Source of the DNA: Entoloma clypeatum
Lineage: Eukaryota > Basidiomycota > Agaricomycetes > Agaricales > Entolomataceae
Assembly (NCBI GenBank): GCA_963565915.1
Contig: OY751494.1
Span: forward strand, 1,736,001 to 1,800,000
DNA: 64,000 nucleotides
Direction of reading: 5' to 3'
The position numbers and the translations under genes were made by a program. Of this stretch, positions 45,721 to 57,804 are shown piece by piece; the stretch's first letter is position 1; each line of letters begins with the position of its first letter. The notes beneath the pieces were generated by a model. It searched no databases. It was not told the origin of the DNA and saw nothing but the letters and a program-made list of their open reading frames with translations.

Positions 45721-48700
45721 CTAGAACATCATATCGGTAGCTTGCGTTGATCTATCAATGAAGATCACCCGCCCTTCACTAAGAGAGGCATCGACTGGTG
45801 TCCCCTGTATACTGGACGTGGCAATAAGGCTCTCTAAACTTTTCATCTCTCCATGTGCACCAACAAGGAGGCCAGCGTTCCTTATACCATCGATCAGTGA
45901 TGGAACTTGCACCTGTGCCTTGACATCAGAGATAATCTGATTAAGGTGTGTTCATTAACGACTCACGAGAAGCGCGGCGTCTGCGAAGACACCCAAGAGA
46001 TTGTTCGTCGTTGCAAATTCGACCGCTGCACCAATTCTTGACATCCGTGGGTCATTCTCTTCCTTGGCATCCAAGGCTGTACAATTAGGTTTATAGGTAC
46101 TATCTTTCCCGCAACGTGCTGCGAAGAATACAGGGTCTATGAGCAAAGTAACGATGTTAGCCAATGTCAGACAATCTTCGTAGCAAGGTTAAATTCACAG
46201 TTTGGCTGCTTCCAGTTCAGGAGGGTGCACACATCAGGTGAGAAGGAAACAAAAACGATTTTGTGGCGAGTATAGGGGTCTTCAAGGGCTGCCGACACAT
46301 TATATATAGTTCGCAACACGGAATCGACGATTTTATTGGGATCTAGCTGACGACGGGTCGACAGTCGAGTTCTGGTTCGGGAGGGGTATGCTAGTTCCAA
46401 ACTGAGGTTGACGTTCGGTGGTAGCATCTAGAACCAATGATTAGGATCCCAGGATTGAAGGAAGAATTTACCTTGAGAAGCCGGGCTAGAGAAATCATGG
46501 ACCGCGCCAAAACCGAAGGCAGTTCGGCAGCACAATATGCGTTCATGGTTCGAATATCTTTGCCCAAGCGGCGTCCTAGGGAATCGAACTGTGCCAATGT
46601 TATATCGGAAACGCCGAGATCAAAATTGGGCTCTGGGACAGACCAGTCGGCGTAAACGACTGGGTGGAGGTCCCGCGTCACTTGAATGACAACATGAACA
46701 TAACTTCCTTGCAAGGATGATATGGTTAAGAACTGTTTCCCACTGCTCTCAATAGAGTGAACAGAAGGCGAGGCTTGCGCGGACCCAATTAGACTTGAGC
46801 GGTGGGGCCAAGGTGCCACTGGTTGGGTCATAAAGTGCGGCAAGGCCAGAGACTTCCAATAGGTTTCGAAATCACCTCCAATTTCCAGGGTGACACCTTC
46901 GAAAGCGGTGACGATATTCACTTCAAAATCGACCTATCTCCCGTGGTGAATGACGTTCAAAAAGAGTAAAGTAAAATTACCTCTCCGACCGTATGAAGCC
47001 TCACATCTAGAATGGGAAGAGTGAAAGCTTGATTATTCTCGACACCGGCAAAGAGGGAAGGAAGGGCGACGGCTCGGCCAATCGTTTTCGTGCCAAAATT
47101 CGGACATATTGAGAATTCCAAAGAAAGATCGCTAAGCGACCCTATATGGAATGCAAATAGTTCCCTTTCGCCCCGAAGTGGAAGAGCGACGCTATATGGC
47201 GCAGAGTTTACGTGAGGAGACGTCGTCATGACTAATTTCAGAGGCGTCGATGCACGAAGGTATTCATCCTCGAAAGCAGGACTGATCAGTCGGTGATGGA
47301 TCCGTACGCCAGAGGTATTTTCTGGACAAGGAGAGGAATGACCTATTGTAACTTGAACGAGATGGCATTTGTCGAGGTAGTTATGTCCGTAGACCCGGTG
47401 CGGCATGATTGGTGGAGGAAGTGAAAGTGATGGGATCTGATCGATGTCAAATTCAGACACTCCAGGACTGGACACGGGAGAGTCCACGACGACGGCTGTG
47501 CCTCGAAAATGTGGCTTACATCTAGCAGCTTCTAGAAGGAGGGTAAGACACCTTTGGTGCCCATACCACGCTGCATAATGTACTGCCAAATGACCCAGTT
47601 CGTCGGTAGCATCAAACCGCGCCCCAGCCTCAAGCAAAACCTCGACGCAGCTATCTCGGCCATAGCGCGCAGCATGAAACAGCGGTGACCACTCATGGTA
47701 CTTGTCTGGGGTATCCCATCCTTCGCGGTTGACAAACAATTTGCAAACTTCGACGTGACCCTCTCGCGCGGCCAGATGCATTGGATATTCTCCATTGGTA
47801 TTTGGCAAGCAACTGGCCTTGTGTTCTAGCAGGAGCAAAACGACATCGACATGCCCTGATTGACTAGCAAGTGACAGAGGGATCAGATCTCCAAGGGGTT
47901 TTGTCGGTTCTACAGAGACCTTTCCCTCGAGGAGCAGGACCCGGGCGCAATGAACATTCCCTTTCATTGTCGCATAGATGAGGGGGCTGTAATTATCCCT
48001 ATCGAGGATATTTGGAGAAACATTTGTTTCCAGAAGTCGTTTACAGACAGTAGGATGTCCTTTCATACACGCATAGTGGAGAGCAGTGCGGCCGTAAAGG
48101 TCAGCCTGGTCGACACGTACGCCGTTATCGATGCAAAGATCGACCAAACGCAGAGCGCCTACAATAGCGGCTTCGTGTAAACAAGTGCGTCCATTTATGT
48201 CATCGACAAATTGGAAGTCAAATGGGGTTGGAAGGGAAGACAGTATAAGATCCGCCATATCGACCGGGGCTTCGACAATAACATTCCACAAAATTCGTGT
48301 GACAAGTGTTTTTCCTCCATCATTCTTGGCCAGAAGGTCACAATGAGCCATACAGTCCGTGATCGAGCCTGTATCACGAGCGACGACGGCTATGCGGAGG
48401 TTGTTTTCCAGGTCTCTGAACGGTCCAGAAGGGGAAGTACGTTGCATCAGGAGTTGTTGGATGAACATATCATTCGCATTCGAACCCTCGAATTTGAGAC
48501 CGGAAGACAAGTCAGTAAGGTCGAGAAGACATATCGCGACAGTATCCGCTAGTTCTGCAATTAACTGACATATCTCATGTCAAACGCGATCATTGAAATA
48601 GATACTGACGATAAAAACTCACCTGCCTATTGAACACAGGTTGAACCTCAACTTGGCGGGACAAGTATAGCTCTTTTGTGGTAGATTTGGAGCGCTTGTC

Positions 48701-49467
48701 GAATTTCTTCAGGATCTTCCGAAAACCAGTGCCATTGATCTCGACGAATTGCTGTGAAATCCGGGTTCATTGATGAGCCGAAATATTCGCTTGCACAGGC
48801 GGGTACCTGTAGTTTCCCTAGATCTCTCTCAAGAAGACGGAATCCTTCTTCAACAGCGCTCCATTCGACATTATTCTGAGTGATATCACCATTGCTATCG
48901 GGTAGACCTCGCATGGCAGCAGCTCTGCGCTTCGACAGCAGTGTCTCCATTCGAAGCTTGAGCTCTGCCTCTTTTTGAAGATAAAAGGTATTTATCTAAA
49001 AAGTGAAACATTGATCGGGCCACAATGCGCTAGAAAAGAAAGAGAAGCGCACCTTTTCTAGCTCACGCTCAAGTTTAAAGAAGAAGGCAGCCTTATGTGC
49101 TCTGAAATCTGAGCCGCGGTCGAAATCTTGCCCCGATCCAGGAAATATCGGAGGACGACGAAGATGGTCATCAGGAACGGCTGTTGGGCTAGGATTGGTG
49201 GAAGAGTTGGGGGTTGCAGGGAGGGATTGGCCCAAAATGTCACTTGGACGAGTACCCAATGCTAACGCTGCCGCCTCTGATGCTGGGCGATTGGCGGCAA
49301 GAGATGAAATGATCTTCTTGAGAAATTTATAATCAAGGTAATATGCCGACCACCCTGGAACCTGTTGCGCTTGGATATATTTCCCGAACTGCCAGTGGGG
49401 ACGTTACGGGATGTGTGAGTGATCTGAAGTGGGCAGAGGCTGAGCTGAGTTGTCCATTTACCTTCAT
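45721..49467 (-). CDS. PHO81: Pho81: SPX-ankyrin-GDPD phosphate-signalling CDK inhibitor
   Basis: Regulator of the Pho80-Pho85 kinase in phosphate starvation signalling. The SPX domain starts MKFGKYIQAQQVPGWSAYYLDYK; its first exon is only ATGAAG (49462-49467), followed by a 73-nt intron (49389-49461). SPX continues to about residue 220 (HKAAFFFKLERELEK; LLERDLGKLQ). Then six or more ankyrin repeats (NGRTCLHEAAIVGALRLVDL; YGRTALHYACMKGHPTVCK; NGEYPMHLAAREGHVEVC; WSPLFHAARYGRDSCVEVLL; LAVHYAAWYGHQRCLTLLL). The C-terminal part is a GDPD-like domain (VVYADWSVPEPNFDLGVSDI) lacking the HRG-type catalytic start, as is usual for Pho81. About 1,050 residues. Stop 45721, 43 bp from the MITE-like element. 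Confidence 0.94.
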
Positions 49468-49628
49468 CTTCACAAAAGGTTATCGAGGATATAACCTGAA
49501 GAATTCACTTTGAACGACCCATGCAGGGTGATTGTTAGAAGAGAAGGATGCAATGGGCTTGGGAAGATCAGACGCAGGGCAATTCATCAATGGGCATTCT
49601 AAGGATTCATCGCACAGAACGAAAGACA

Positions 49629-49634
49629 CACGTG
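49629..49634. promoter_or_regulatory. CACGTG E-box upstream of PHO81
   Basis: CACGTG 162 bp before the PHO81 start codon. In yeast, Pho4 activates PHO genes, including PHO81, through CACGTG. Because the same hexamer precedes four unrelated genes in this window, a specific phosphate role is only a suggestion. Confidence 0.4.
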
Positions 49635-49718
49635 AGCGCCACAAAAATTGATTAGATGGCACTAGTATTAGTAAGTACAAACGGAGACGAACGTGCGTCC
49701 TCATACATAGCCTCATGC

Positions 49719-51100
49719 TCATACGAGAACCTTCCTTAGCTGCCATACTCTGGCAGGCAGTAAGGTAATGGGACATCGTCCATGCTTTTTAACCTGATCA
49801 TACGCACACCGGTAGCAGAAAACATATCCTGAGGGCAGTGCGGTGGCATTGTTAATGCCTTTGTGACAGATGGGACATTGTCCGTAGCTGCTTTTATCGA
49901 ATGCGATCCCTTGAGGGTGAGGCGTAAGCATTGCTGGGGGTGGAACAGCAGGACCGAGGGGCGAAGTTGCCAAGGAACGGGCTGGCGAACTGGGAGAATA
50001 CCACCATTCCAGGAATTTGATGAAGAAAATGGCAGTCGGCAGCAACAACCGGAGTGAGTCCAGAAGTAAGCGTGGCGATGCCAAAATCTGGCGTCGTATC
50101 CAATCAAAGATACCACCTTTCTTATCCTGGGGCAAGGTCTTTTGTGCGTGCAAGGCCGCTGCACGCTATCAGAATACAGTCTCAGCGACGCCAAATTCCC
50201 TGTGGATGCGGAAATTGCTCACAAAATCGTCTGAACCCAGGCGGCGCAAATCAATCCCAATCCAACGAAGCCATGGTCGATAGAAGGGGGTTTGGTCGAA
50301 GAGGTATGCAACGTTACACGTCAGTAACCACACTTCAAATGATGCATTCAGCCATGGATACGCTGCCTTGAAACCTCGCCTCAAGCGTGCCCGGAATGTC
50401 TGAAACAACATTAGCTTAGAGGAACGAGTATCTTGAACCACGTACGTCTTCGGTGAGTGCTTGCATCTGCCTCGCCCCGAGGCCGTCATCGAGGTCAGAG
50501 CTTACTCCGCCACCCAATTCCTCATAGTAATCGTGCGCTTTGGCCCGCAAGTAGGGAATACCAACCTGACACTTGAGTAAGCGTCTAGACCCGCCAAGAT
50601 AAAACTAGGACTGACGAGAAACAACAGCGACCGTCCTGTCTCTCGATTTGTCAAGCGTTCACTGGCCGATATGCCACTTCCTGCAGCCTTGGCCCTCTCC
50701 GTTTCGATATAAGGTCGGCGTCTGCGTTTTAGACCATAGAAGTTCTCAGCAAACGAAGCATCTAAATGAGGGGAGTGTTACGAAATGTCACGAGCTTTGC
50801 TACGAAAGAATATTCATACTGTGCTTGCGAAGATAATGTCGCTCGACAAGAAGCATGATTGCAGCATAAAACTCCTCATGTCGGTTTACAATGCGCAGGA
50901 GGTATCGCGGATATCTTTGAGCAAAAACCTAGCGTAAAATTGAGATGAAACGCGAACATGGGGGCGTCGGAACGTTGAATGCTTACAGCCAAAACGTACT
51001 TTAAGGCGGGCTGAAGAAGGTCTCTTAGTTGCTCTTGCGCGACGAGTTCAAACAAAGAGGGTTTCAAGGGATCCGTTCCGTGGTCGTTGAAGAATTCCAT
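49719..51100 (-). CDS. PEX12: Peroxin-12 (RING-type E3 of the peroxisomal import complex)
   Basis: A peroxisomal membrane protein of the PEX2-PEX10-PEX12 ubiquitin ligase that recycles the import receptor PEX5. The N-terminus reads [38 protein letters not shown], the family start, then [31 protein letters not shown] and AENFYGLKR. The middle has the membrane domain ([43 protein letters not shown]). The C-terminal RING is [38 protein letters not shown]; it has five clear Cys ligands, fewer than a canonical RING, which is normal for PEX12. About five introns; roughly 380 residues. Start ATG 51100; stop TGA 49719-49721. Confidence 0.94.
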
Positions 51101-51458
51101 GAGCTGTTTTCCATCCTTGTGGAAGTGATAAATATTACTACCTCGGGCACCGGTTCATGATCACAACCGGCCCATTCATCGTCCCATCATCGGCCTGCAC
51201 ACCAACGGCAGCATCCTCATCGGCGACGGCACCAAAAGCACTCATATTTATTTGCCATGCGGGCATCAGTATTAGGCCTCGTTGTAGCCTTTCGTTCAAT
51301 GGCTGGTTTCCTCTCGCCGTCCACGCTTCCTTATCAGGGTCGCGTCGCCACAAAAAATACTTCACTTACAGCGTTGGGCATCGTCCGGTTCTCATTACGA
51401 ACACTCAAGCTTCAAAATCTCATCTCCGTCGTGCCTTATGTTCTCCGGATTTCACTCC
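51101..51458. other. Divergent region between PEX12 and the UPF0303 gene
   Basis: About 360 bp with both promoters. A minus-strand frame (51138-51365) contains FLWRRDPDKEAWT, faintly like part of an SRA/YDG domain, but it begins with GTG, has no splice partners and is only 75 codons; not called. Confidence 0.45.
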
Positions 51459-52302
51459 ATGACGCATACCGACGCCGACCTTGCGACTCAAGCATTAACA
51501 GATGAGGGCAGTCTTCGCTTTACGTTGTTCTCAGCGGCGGAAGCGGTCACTCTTGTACGGAATATCTTCCACTTCTTGTTTCCTTCCGACAGAGTAAACT
51601 AGGGACTCTCGTTACGGAAACGATTTCGCGCAACCTCGAGGCATGTTAAAGGAAAAGGACTTGTCATATCTATTCAAACCATCGCAGGACACACCCTATT
51701 TGCATGCACAGTCGGTGATCTGGGCCACCCTAGCGGAATCGGCGACGTTAGCATGGATAGCTGGGCCTGTATTGAAGGCATGATCAGTGTCGTGAAGCGG
51801 ACCGGACACTCGAGTTTTTATGTGGAGAAGGGTATGAGCGCAATGGGCAAGACCCCCAAGCAAATGGGGATCCAGGGTGAATTTCGTGTCAATGGCGGCG
51901 GTATGTGTCCGGGCTACATACTCATGTCCTTGATATGACTGATTCATCCAATGTCAGCTTTTCCGGTTTGGCTAGAGGTATCTTCCCGATTTCGTCGCAT
52001 AATTTGGGTTAGATTGCGCTAATGGTCGAAGAACGCACCCTGTTGTCCCGTCGCAGTCGTAGCTTGCTACTCTGGATCCTCGCAAGAAGATCACAATGTA
52101 AGCAGCTGATACGACTTGATAGTACTTCATCGAACCATGTCCTTAGCTTGTCGTTACGACGATCCGAGACTATTTGAACAAGAAAGCCCGAGAAAGCCAC
52201 CCTCCCGCGCCGACAATGCCAATACCAGCCACAGGTGGACAAGAAAATCGAGTGGGTTACCTGCTCAGGAACCTGGGGAATGCTAATTCAGGTGAATGGT
52301 AG
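51459..52302 (+). CDS. UPF0303 / DUF336 (HbpS-like) protein
   Basis: A small cytosolic protein of the HbpS-like fold family (DUF336, UPF0303). The sequence reads MTHTDADLATQALTDEGSL, RFTLFSAAEAVTLGLSLRKR after the first intron, HVKGKGLVISIQTIAGHTLFA, GDVSMDSWACIEGMISVVKR, GHSSFYVEKGMSAMGKTPKQ then MGIQGEFRVNGG, and after two introns FPVWLENAPCCPVAVVACYS and SQEDHNLVVTTIRDYL. Relatives in this family bind haem or act on small molecules, but the fungal members have no proven reaction. The last exon adds a 45-residue tail ending SGEW at TAG 52300-52302. About 220 residues, four or five exons with canonical sites (first intron about 51555-51602). Confidence 0.85.
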
Positions 52303-52449
52303 GAATGGCTTCAAGACCCTCATGTTCCCAACGATTACATTCGACGCACAGACTCCCCTTTTGACCACCACGGAGACTAGCATAGACAACAAAGTAAAAT
52401 CGCATTTGTTTTGCAATTGATTACATCGGCAGGCAATAAAAATGGGTCT

Positions 52450-53147
52450 TTACTCAAATACTGTCGTATGGCCCTCTCCCTCAGATACCTCAGACGCTTC
52501 GGTTATTTTGGGACGGTTGAGAACCCTTATGGTTTCTTCGGTAAAGTGAGACACTCGAACGATAGTGTCTAAGAAACAGGCTCACCGTGCCTCAAGAATA
52601 TCTGACGTTGTCCTTGGGGGGTTGAGGGGTCAGTCCCCGTTTCAGGCTCCCTCAGCTCGTACCCAGCCTCAACATAAACCTTGCTGCCCTTCCGTAATGT
52701 TTGAAGGTACTTATTCGATGTTTCTTGGAAGGAGAAGATTCTATGGGGAGTGGAGGCAGAAGGTCTTCTTTCTGTTGCAGAGCATGAGGTAAGTTGGAAA
52801 TTCTATAGACAGCGGAGAAGTACACACCACCGTTAGCATCTGGAGGCGGTGGGGGGTAATTCTGAGTCAAGACCGTATATCTGGAAGAAAGCCATCATGA
52901 TATCGTCACCAAGTTTAGGCTATTCAGACGCACGTTACAAAGTCCCTGTCATTCTTCGTCTTTCTGACTTCAGGGTCTCTGGCGAGGTTGCCGATGAGAA
53001 TCAACTTCGCCAAGTCTGAAGGGCGCGGGGTGGTTGTGGAAAAAGACTGCGAACACAAAATTATTTCCTCCTGTTCGATCTGAAGCATTTGGCTAAACTC
53101 ACGCGGACTGATGAGCGGAAGGTGGCGGTACGAAGAAGACCGAGCAT
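52450..53147 (-). CDS. RIM1: Mitochondrial single-stranded DNA-binding protein
   Basis: An OB-fold ssDNA-binding protein needed for mitochondrial DNA replication. The first exon MLGLLRTATFRSSVR is an Arg/Ser-rich presequence, joined to SFSTTTPRPSDLAKLILIGN with LARDPEVRKTKNDRDFVT, the family's first strand pair. Next exons give YTVLTQNYPPPPPDANGE, RRPSASTPHRIFSFQE, TSNKYLQTLRKGSKVYVEAG with YELREPETGTDPSTPQGQRQ, and a final exon TIRVLNRPKITEASEVSEG. Four introns, all about 50-57 nt. About 175 residues. Start ATG 53147, stop TAA 52450-52452. Shares a 133-bp divergent promoter with HBS1. Confidence 0.92.
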
Positions 53148-53280
53148 ATTCTGGTTTGTGAGAAATTAGCAAAAGGAGTACTTACGCTGTAGGGGTTCAA
53201 GAGCGCGACGTGTGGCCTTATTTGGCGCAGGGCCCAACACAAATCATAAGTTATCATCATCAAAACCAACACCCATCGCG
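53148..53280. promoter_or_regulatory. Divergent promoter RIM1 / HBS1
   Basis: 133 bp between the start codons of RIM1 (minus) and HBS1 (plus). Both core promoters must lie here or overlap the first exons. No known motif was recognised. Confidence 0.55.
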
Positions 53281-56200
53281 ATGTCACGACACAGAGATTT
53301 CAGAAACCTCAATATCACAGGCGAGGGCTGCGGCCTTCACAACCAATCAATTGTCTGCTTACGCTAATCTCACAGATGAACTCGATGATCACGCACTATC
53401 GGATGGAGGAGAGGACGAAATGACCGACGAGGATCGCGGTGAGCTGCAAACATTTTCAGTACCTTGAATTTCACTTTATATCTGCGAAAGCTCAATTGCA
53501 CGACGGTTTGAAGCAAGTCCGAGCCGTTCTCGGAGATGAAGACGTCTCTGGACTGTCGGACAAGGATATCAATGATGCACTTTGGCACTATTATTTTGAC
53601 GCGGAGCAGACAGTACAGTGGGCCATGGGTCAGCTCTTCTTCCGTTCGCATATTGAAACCTGAACTATATCTGAGCCCGTCTTTTGCCGTAGAGGAACAA
53701 CAAAGGAAGCATCTAGCACGAGAGCGCAAAGGTAAGACTTCTGGCTAGGTCCGACTCATAATACCCCCCCCTTCCTTTATCACCACATCTCTTTACCGTT
53801 CTCGTTTATATGTGGACTTCGGTATCTACATGAGAAAGGTGCTTCTTCTTCTATTACCTGCAGCCAGTTTTCCCATAACTTCCGACTCACTGATACCACA
53901 TGCATCTTCCAAACCAGACCTGCACAGCAAAGCCCTGCCACCCATTCCGCGGGATGATGAAGTGCCAAGTAACTCGGAATACTATCATCCGGAACAGTTC
54001 TCGCACCAGGACTCGAGCCAATCTCTAGAACGTTCCCGCATACCGTTGATCGTTCTCGCGCAACAGCAACAAGGATACAGCGCACCGGACTCAGAGGAAT
54101 ATGAAAATCCACAGCGAAATTGGCGATTAAGTACTATCACTGAACAAACTGAGCGGACGGAACCTACTCCACGATGGCCTCCAGGCCGGCAGCTTATCAC
54201 TCCCATAAGAGGTCGAGTGCCGAGTTCCACTGAATGTTCATCTTACGGAGAGGTCGTCGGTGAGTTAAAATCTGCTTGATATATAACTCTTCTCCTTAGT
54301 CAAGATTAGAGCTCCACCGTGAAGTTGAGGAAGTCCGAGATACTATGGACCCCAATGTCATCCCAGTCTCACCATCAGCATCAGCCCTTAACGAACTTTC
54401 GCTTTATGAACCAGCCCCCTCGCTTACTGCATCTGATTCGGTTAGTAGCGTGTCATCTCCTCAACAAATGAGCGAGATTGCGCCTCCCACTGACGGTCTT
54501 CCCGAAATTCCGGACTATGTTTCTAAATCAAGCAAACAGGTCCCTGCTCCAGTTATACCTCCTCTCAAGAAATCCAAACTATCCTTGTTAGCGAGCTCTC
54601 GGAGTAACACTGTGAGTACCCGGAGCGAGAGCTCAAGATCCTCCGGAATAGCCTTATCTGGATCAGTCAAGACCTTTCCTGCCCTTCGTCCATCTGCGCA
54701 ATCGGTTCAGCCTGCGGAGTCTTCCACCAGAGCCAATACATTCCATAACCGGAGTGAACACGGAGATAACAGTAGTACAATAGCGTCATCTGTCGTCCGA
54801 CGCGCTATCCAGACGGCTCTGGAACTAGAGGCTATCGACCAGGAAGCTCCGCCGACGTGCTTGCGACGATCAGCAGTGAAAGTTGAAGATTCCCTAGTTG
54901 CACAATCTCTTGCTTCCACCGAGCATCCATATAAGGAGGTCCGCACTTTCGGTGCGCCTACGATCCGTCAACCTTCCAAGTTGGCGTTGATAGCTATGGC
55001 AAAGGCAAATGCGAATAAGAGCCTCAAACCACCAAAGCCTGTAACGGAATACCTGACGCCTGTTGCAAATGGTCCCACTGTCACGACGGCCATCACGACT
55101 TCATACCAGAATCTTCATACTCTAACGGATCCTACGATTTCCCGCGTGATACCCGAACAATATGTTGTACCTCTTTCCGTAACGCCTTCAGAACACAAGC
55201 AATCGAAGCTAGCAATGAAAATAAAGAAGGCTAGTGCAAAGTCAACCGTCGCTGTGCTACAAGAGGATGAAATAGCCATTCCTCTGCTGTCACCTATGTT
55301 CAGCCCTCAGCCGTCTGCTCATGTTCGTGCGTCGCCTTCAGCATTCGCTTCCTTGCTTGTCGATGACCATCTCATTCCCTCCGAAGACAAGAAAAAAGGG
55401 CATTCCCGACACTCGGAAACCTCAAAGGCAGAGAAACCAGGTCATGCGACGCAAGCAAGATCCAGAGTCCGCTCACAGCGGAAACGCAGCCTTCCACCCC
55501 CAGATCTTTCATCAACGAGCTTTAAATTTGATGGACCCAGTCCTGACGACATTATTTTCAACGCACGCCGTGGGACTTCTCTGGCACAGCACAAACACCT
55601 TCCCCTGTCCACATCTACCCCTCGTAAACAGACTTCCAAGTGAAGACTGTTTTTCTTCTTGATTTTTTTGTTTTGTTTAATCTTTTCTTTCTTTTTATTA
55701 TTTATATACCATTTTGTTGATCATATCATGACAATTTTCAGCTGCGAGAGAACGAGGGACGGCCCAAAAGAAAATTTCCACACCAGCATCCGCTGCATCA
55801 TCCCGTCCTCCATCCGTCCTGGGCACACCAACCAAAAGGAAGCAGGGAGTTACCTTCAAGAAATCAGGATCATCGACGCCTCTCCAGGTTCTGGATCAAA
55901 GGAGTCTCGATTTGTCGGCTCTCAATTTGACTGAGGATGATGGCGGTGGCAGCTCAGCGATAGAAGAAGCTCCAAAGCTAACCTTGGCAAGGGAAAAGTT
56001 GCTGGAAGAAGCGAAACGTTCTTTGGAGGCTGAAAATAAAGGTAAAAGAAAAGCCCTGAGTCTCGTGGTTATTGGTATGCTTCAACTTACCATCTCTCGT
56101 TTTCTTAACACAATCTCTTTGTAGGACACGTTGATGCGGGGAAGTCTACGCTCATGGGGCGACTCCTATATGAATTGGGGAGGATTCCAGAAAAAACCCG

Positions 56201-57804
56201 GTTAGCCAATGAACGAGGAAGTAACAAGGTTGGCAAGGGCAGTTTTATTTGGGCGTGGGGATTGGACGGAACCACAGAAGAGAGAGAAAGGTTTGTCCTC
56301 TTAGAGAGGATATCTTCTGCCTCTCTCAATTTTCGCTAGAGGAATTACCATGGACGTCGCCTTGCAAACGCTGACTACGCCGAACAGGCAAATAACAATT
56401 CTGGATGCCCCCGGACATAGAGATTTTATTCCAAACATGATCTCTGGCGCGTCACAAGCTGATTGCGCATTACTTGTGGTCGACGCTGCTATCGGCGAAT
56501 TCGAAGCTGGCTTTAGCCGGGGTGGTCAAACGCGGGAACACCTCCTTCTCGTTAGGAGCCTTGGCGTCTCGCAGGTTATCGTAGCAGTTAACAAACTAGA
56601 TCAGGCGTGTGATTTCTCGATCTCTCTCGTACGATGCTAATTATTCTCCCAGGTTGATTGGAGTCGTAGCCGGTATGAGGAGATCTGTAGTGCTCTGCGC
56701 ACGTTCCTTGTACAGTCTGGATTTCATCCTTCAAAGACACAATATGTCCCTGTCGGTGCGATGCAGGGCGTTAACCTCCTGACATGCGAAGAAAGTGACG
56801 CCTCTCCTCTGCGAGAGTGGTACAAGGGTTCCACTCTTGTTGACCTGCTAGGTTAGTCTCCCTTGGATATTTTCAGGAGTTTTTGCCTCGCCAACCCGAA
56901 ATCAGATGTCCTTACGCCCCCTTCCCGAGATATTATGGCGCCTTTGCGAATGCCGATCGCCAATTCTTTCAAGAGCCATGGTTCGGGAGCTGCTGTTTCG
57001 GGTCGACTCTGCGGTGGTGTTGTACAAGTCGGTGAACGAGTGAGAATCCTTCCGGGCGACGAGACTGCCGTTGTGAAATGTAAGTTGAAATCACTAAACG
57101 TCCACTGAAATACCCACATTTTACGAATTATTTTAAAATTGCAGCCATCGAGGTGGATGAGGAAAATGTGACATGGACCGTTGCTGGTTGCAATGCAACC
57201 CTTCATCTCACTGCTGTTGATCCTCTACAGCTCCACATTGGCAATGTTCTTTGTTCCACAACTGATCTGGTTCCTCTCGCCATCTCTTTCACTGCCCGGA
57301 TCATTGTTTTCGATATTTCAGTTCCCATCACAGCAGGGACCTCAGTATGTCCACCTCTTTTTCTCCCTGGGAAGTGACTGAAGTTTACTGCATTGTATCT
57401 TAGATTGAACTCTTCCACCATTCGCGGGATGTACCCGCAACACTATCTAAATTGATTGCAACCATCGATCGAGCCTCTGGCAAAACAATCAAGTCGAGTC
57501 CTAGGTACTCGTTTCTTGCCGCCACGTATATTTTTATTCATGAATAATCTTTCCTCTCTTGTAAAGGGTGCTGGCGAAGGGTATCTCAGCAGATGTTCAG
57601 ATTACATTGCGAAGTACCACACTATCGGGTTCGTCTGCCGCACGGCCAATCCCACTGGAGCCATTTTCCGTCAATAAAGACATGGGGAGGATTCTGATAC
57701 GGCGAGGTGGCGAAACGATTGGGGCTGGTGAGATATACACATAAAATTCATGCGATTTTCATTAACGTGGACGCGCAGGAATCGTTGTCAAAATAGATGA
57801 CTGA
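53281..57804 (+). CDS. HBS1: HBS1 ribosome-rescue GTPase (possible HBS1/SKI7 dual gene)
   Basis: Hbs1 acts with Dom34/Pelota to split stalled ribosomes in no-go and non-stop decay. The first exon [13 protein letters not shown] joins to [20 protein letters not shown] and the HBS1_N domain [20 protein letters not shown] with [21 protein letters not shown] very long disordered linker follows, mainly one exon 54345-55623. The GTPase half carries [22 protein letters not shown] (G1), [10 protein letters not shown] (switch I), [17 protein letters not shown] (G3), AVNKLD (G4) and PVGAMQG (G5), then domains II and III ([39 protein letters not shown]). Stop TGA 57802-57804. The linker exon runs in frame past its donor into a stop 18 nt later (55641-55643). 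Roughly 1,150 residues. Confidence 0.92.
55624..55741 (+). other. Candidate alternatively retained intron in HBS1
   Basis: 118-nt intron with donor GTAAAC at 55624 and acceptor TTTTCAG ending 55741. Splicing joins STP to [10 protein letters not shown] in the GTPase-proximal part of HBS1. If retained, translation ends at TGA 55641-55643 after TPRKQTSK. The intron is unusually T-rich and about twice the typical length here. Confidence 0.55.

Noticed and set aside
49480..49776. 98-aa minus-strand ORF between PHO81 and PEX12
   Set aside because: Overlaps the PEX12 C-terminus in another frame and the PHO81 promoter; no family.
51138..51365. Minus-strand peptide KYFLWRRDPDKEAWT, faintly like an SRA/YDG domain
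   Set aside because: Only about 75 codons, begins with GTG, no joining exons, and lies in the promoter between PEX12 and the UPF0303 gene.
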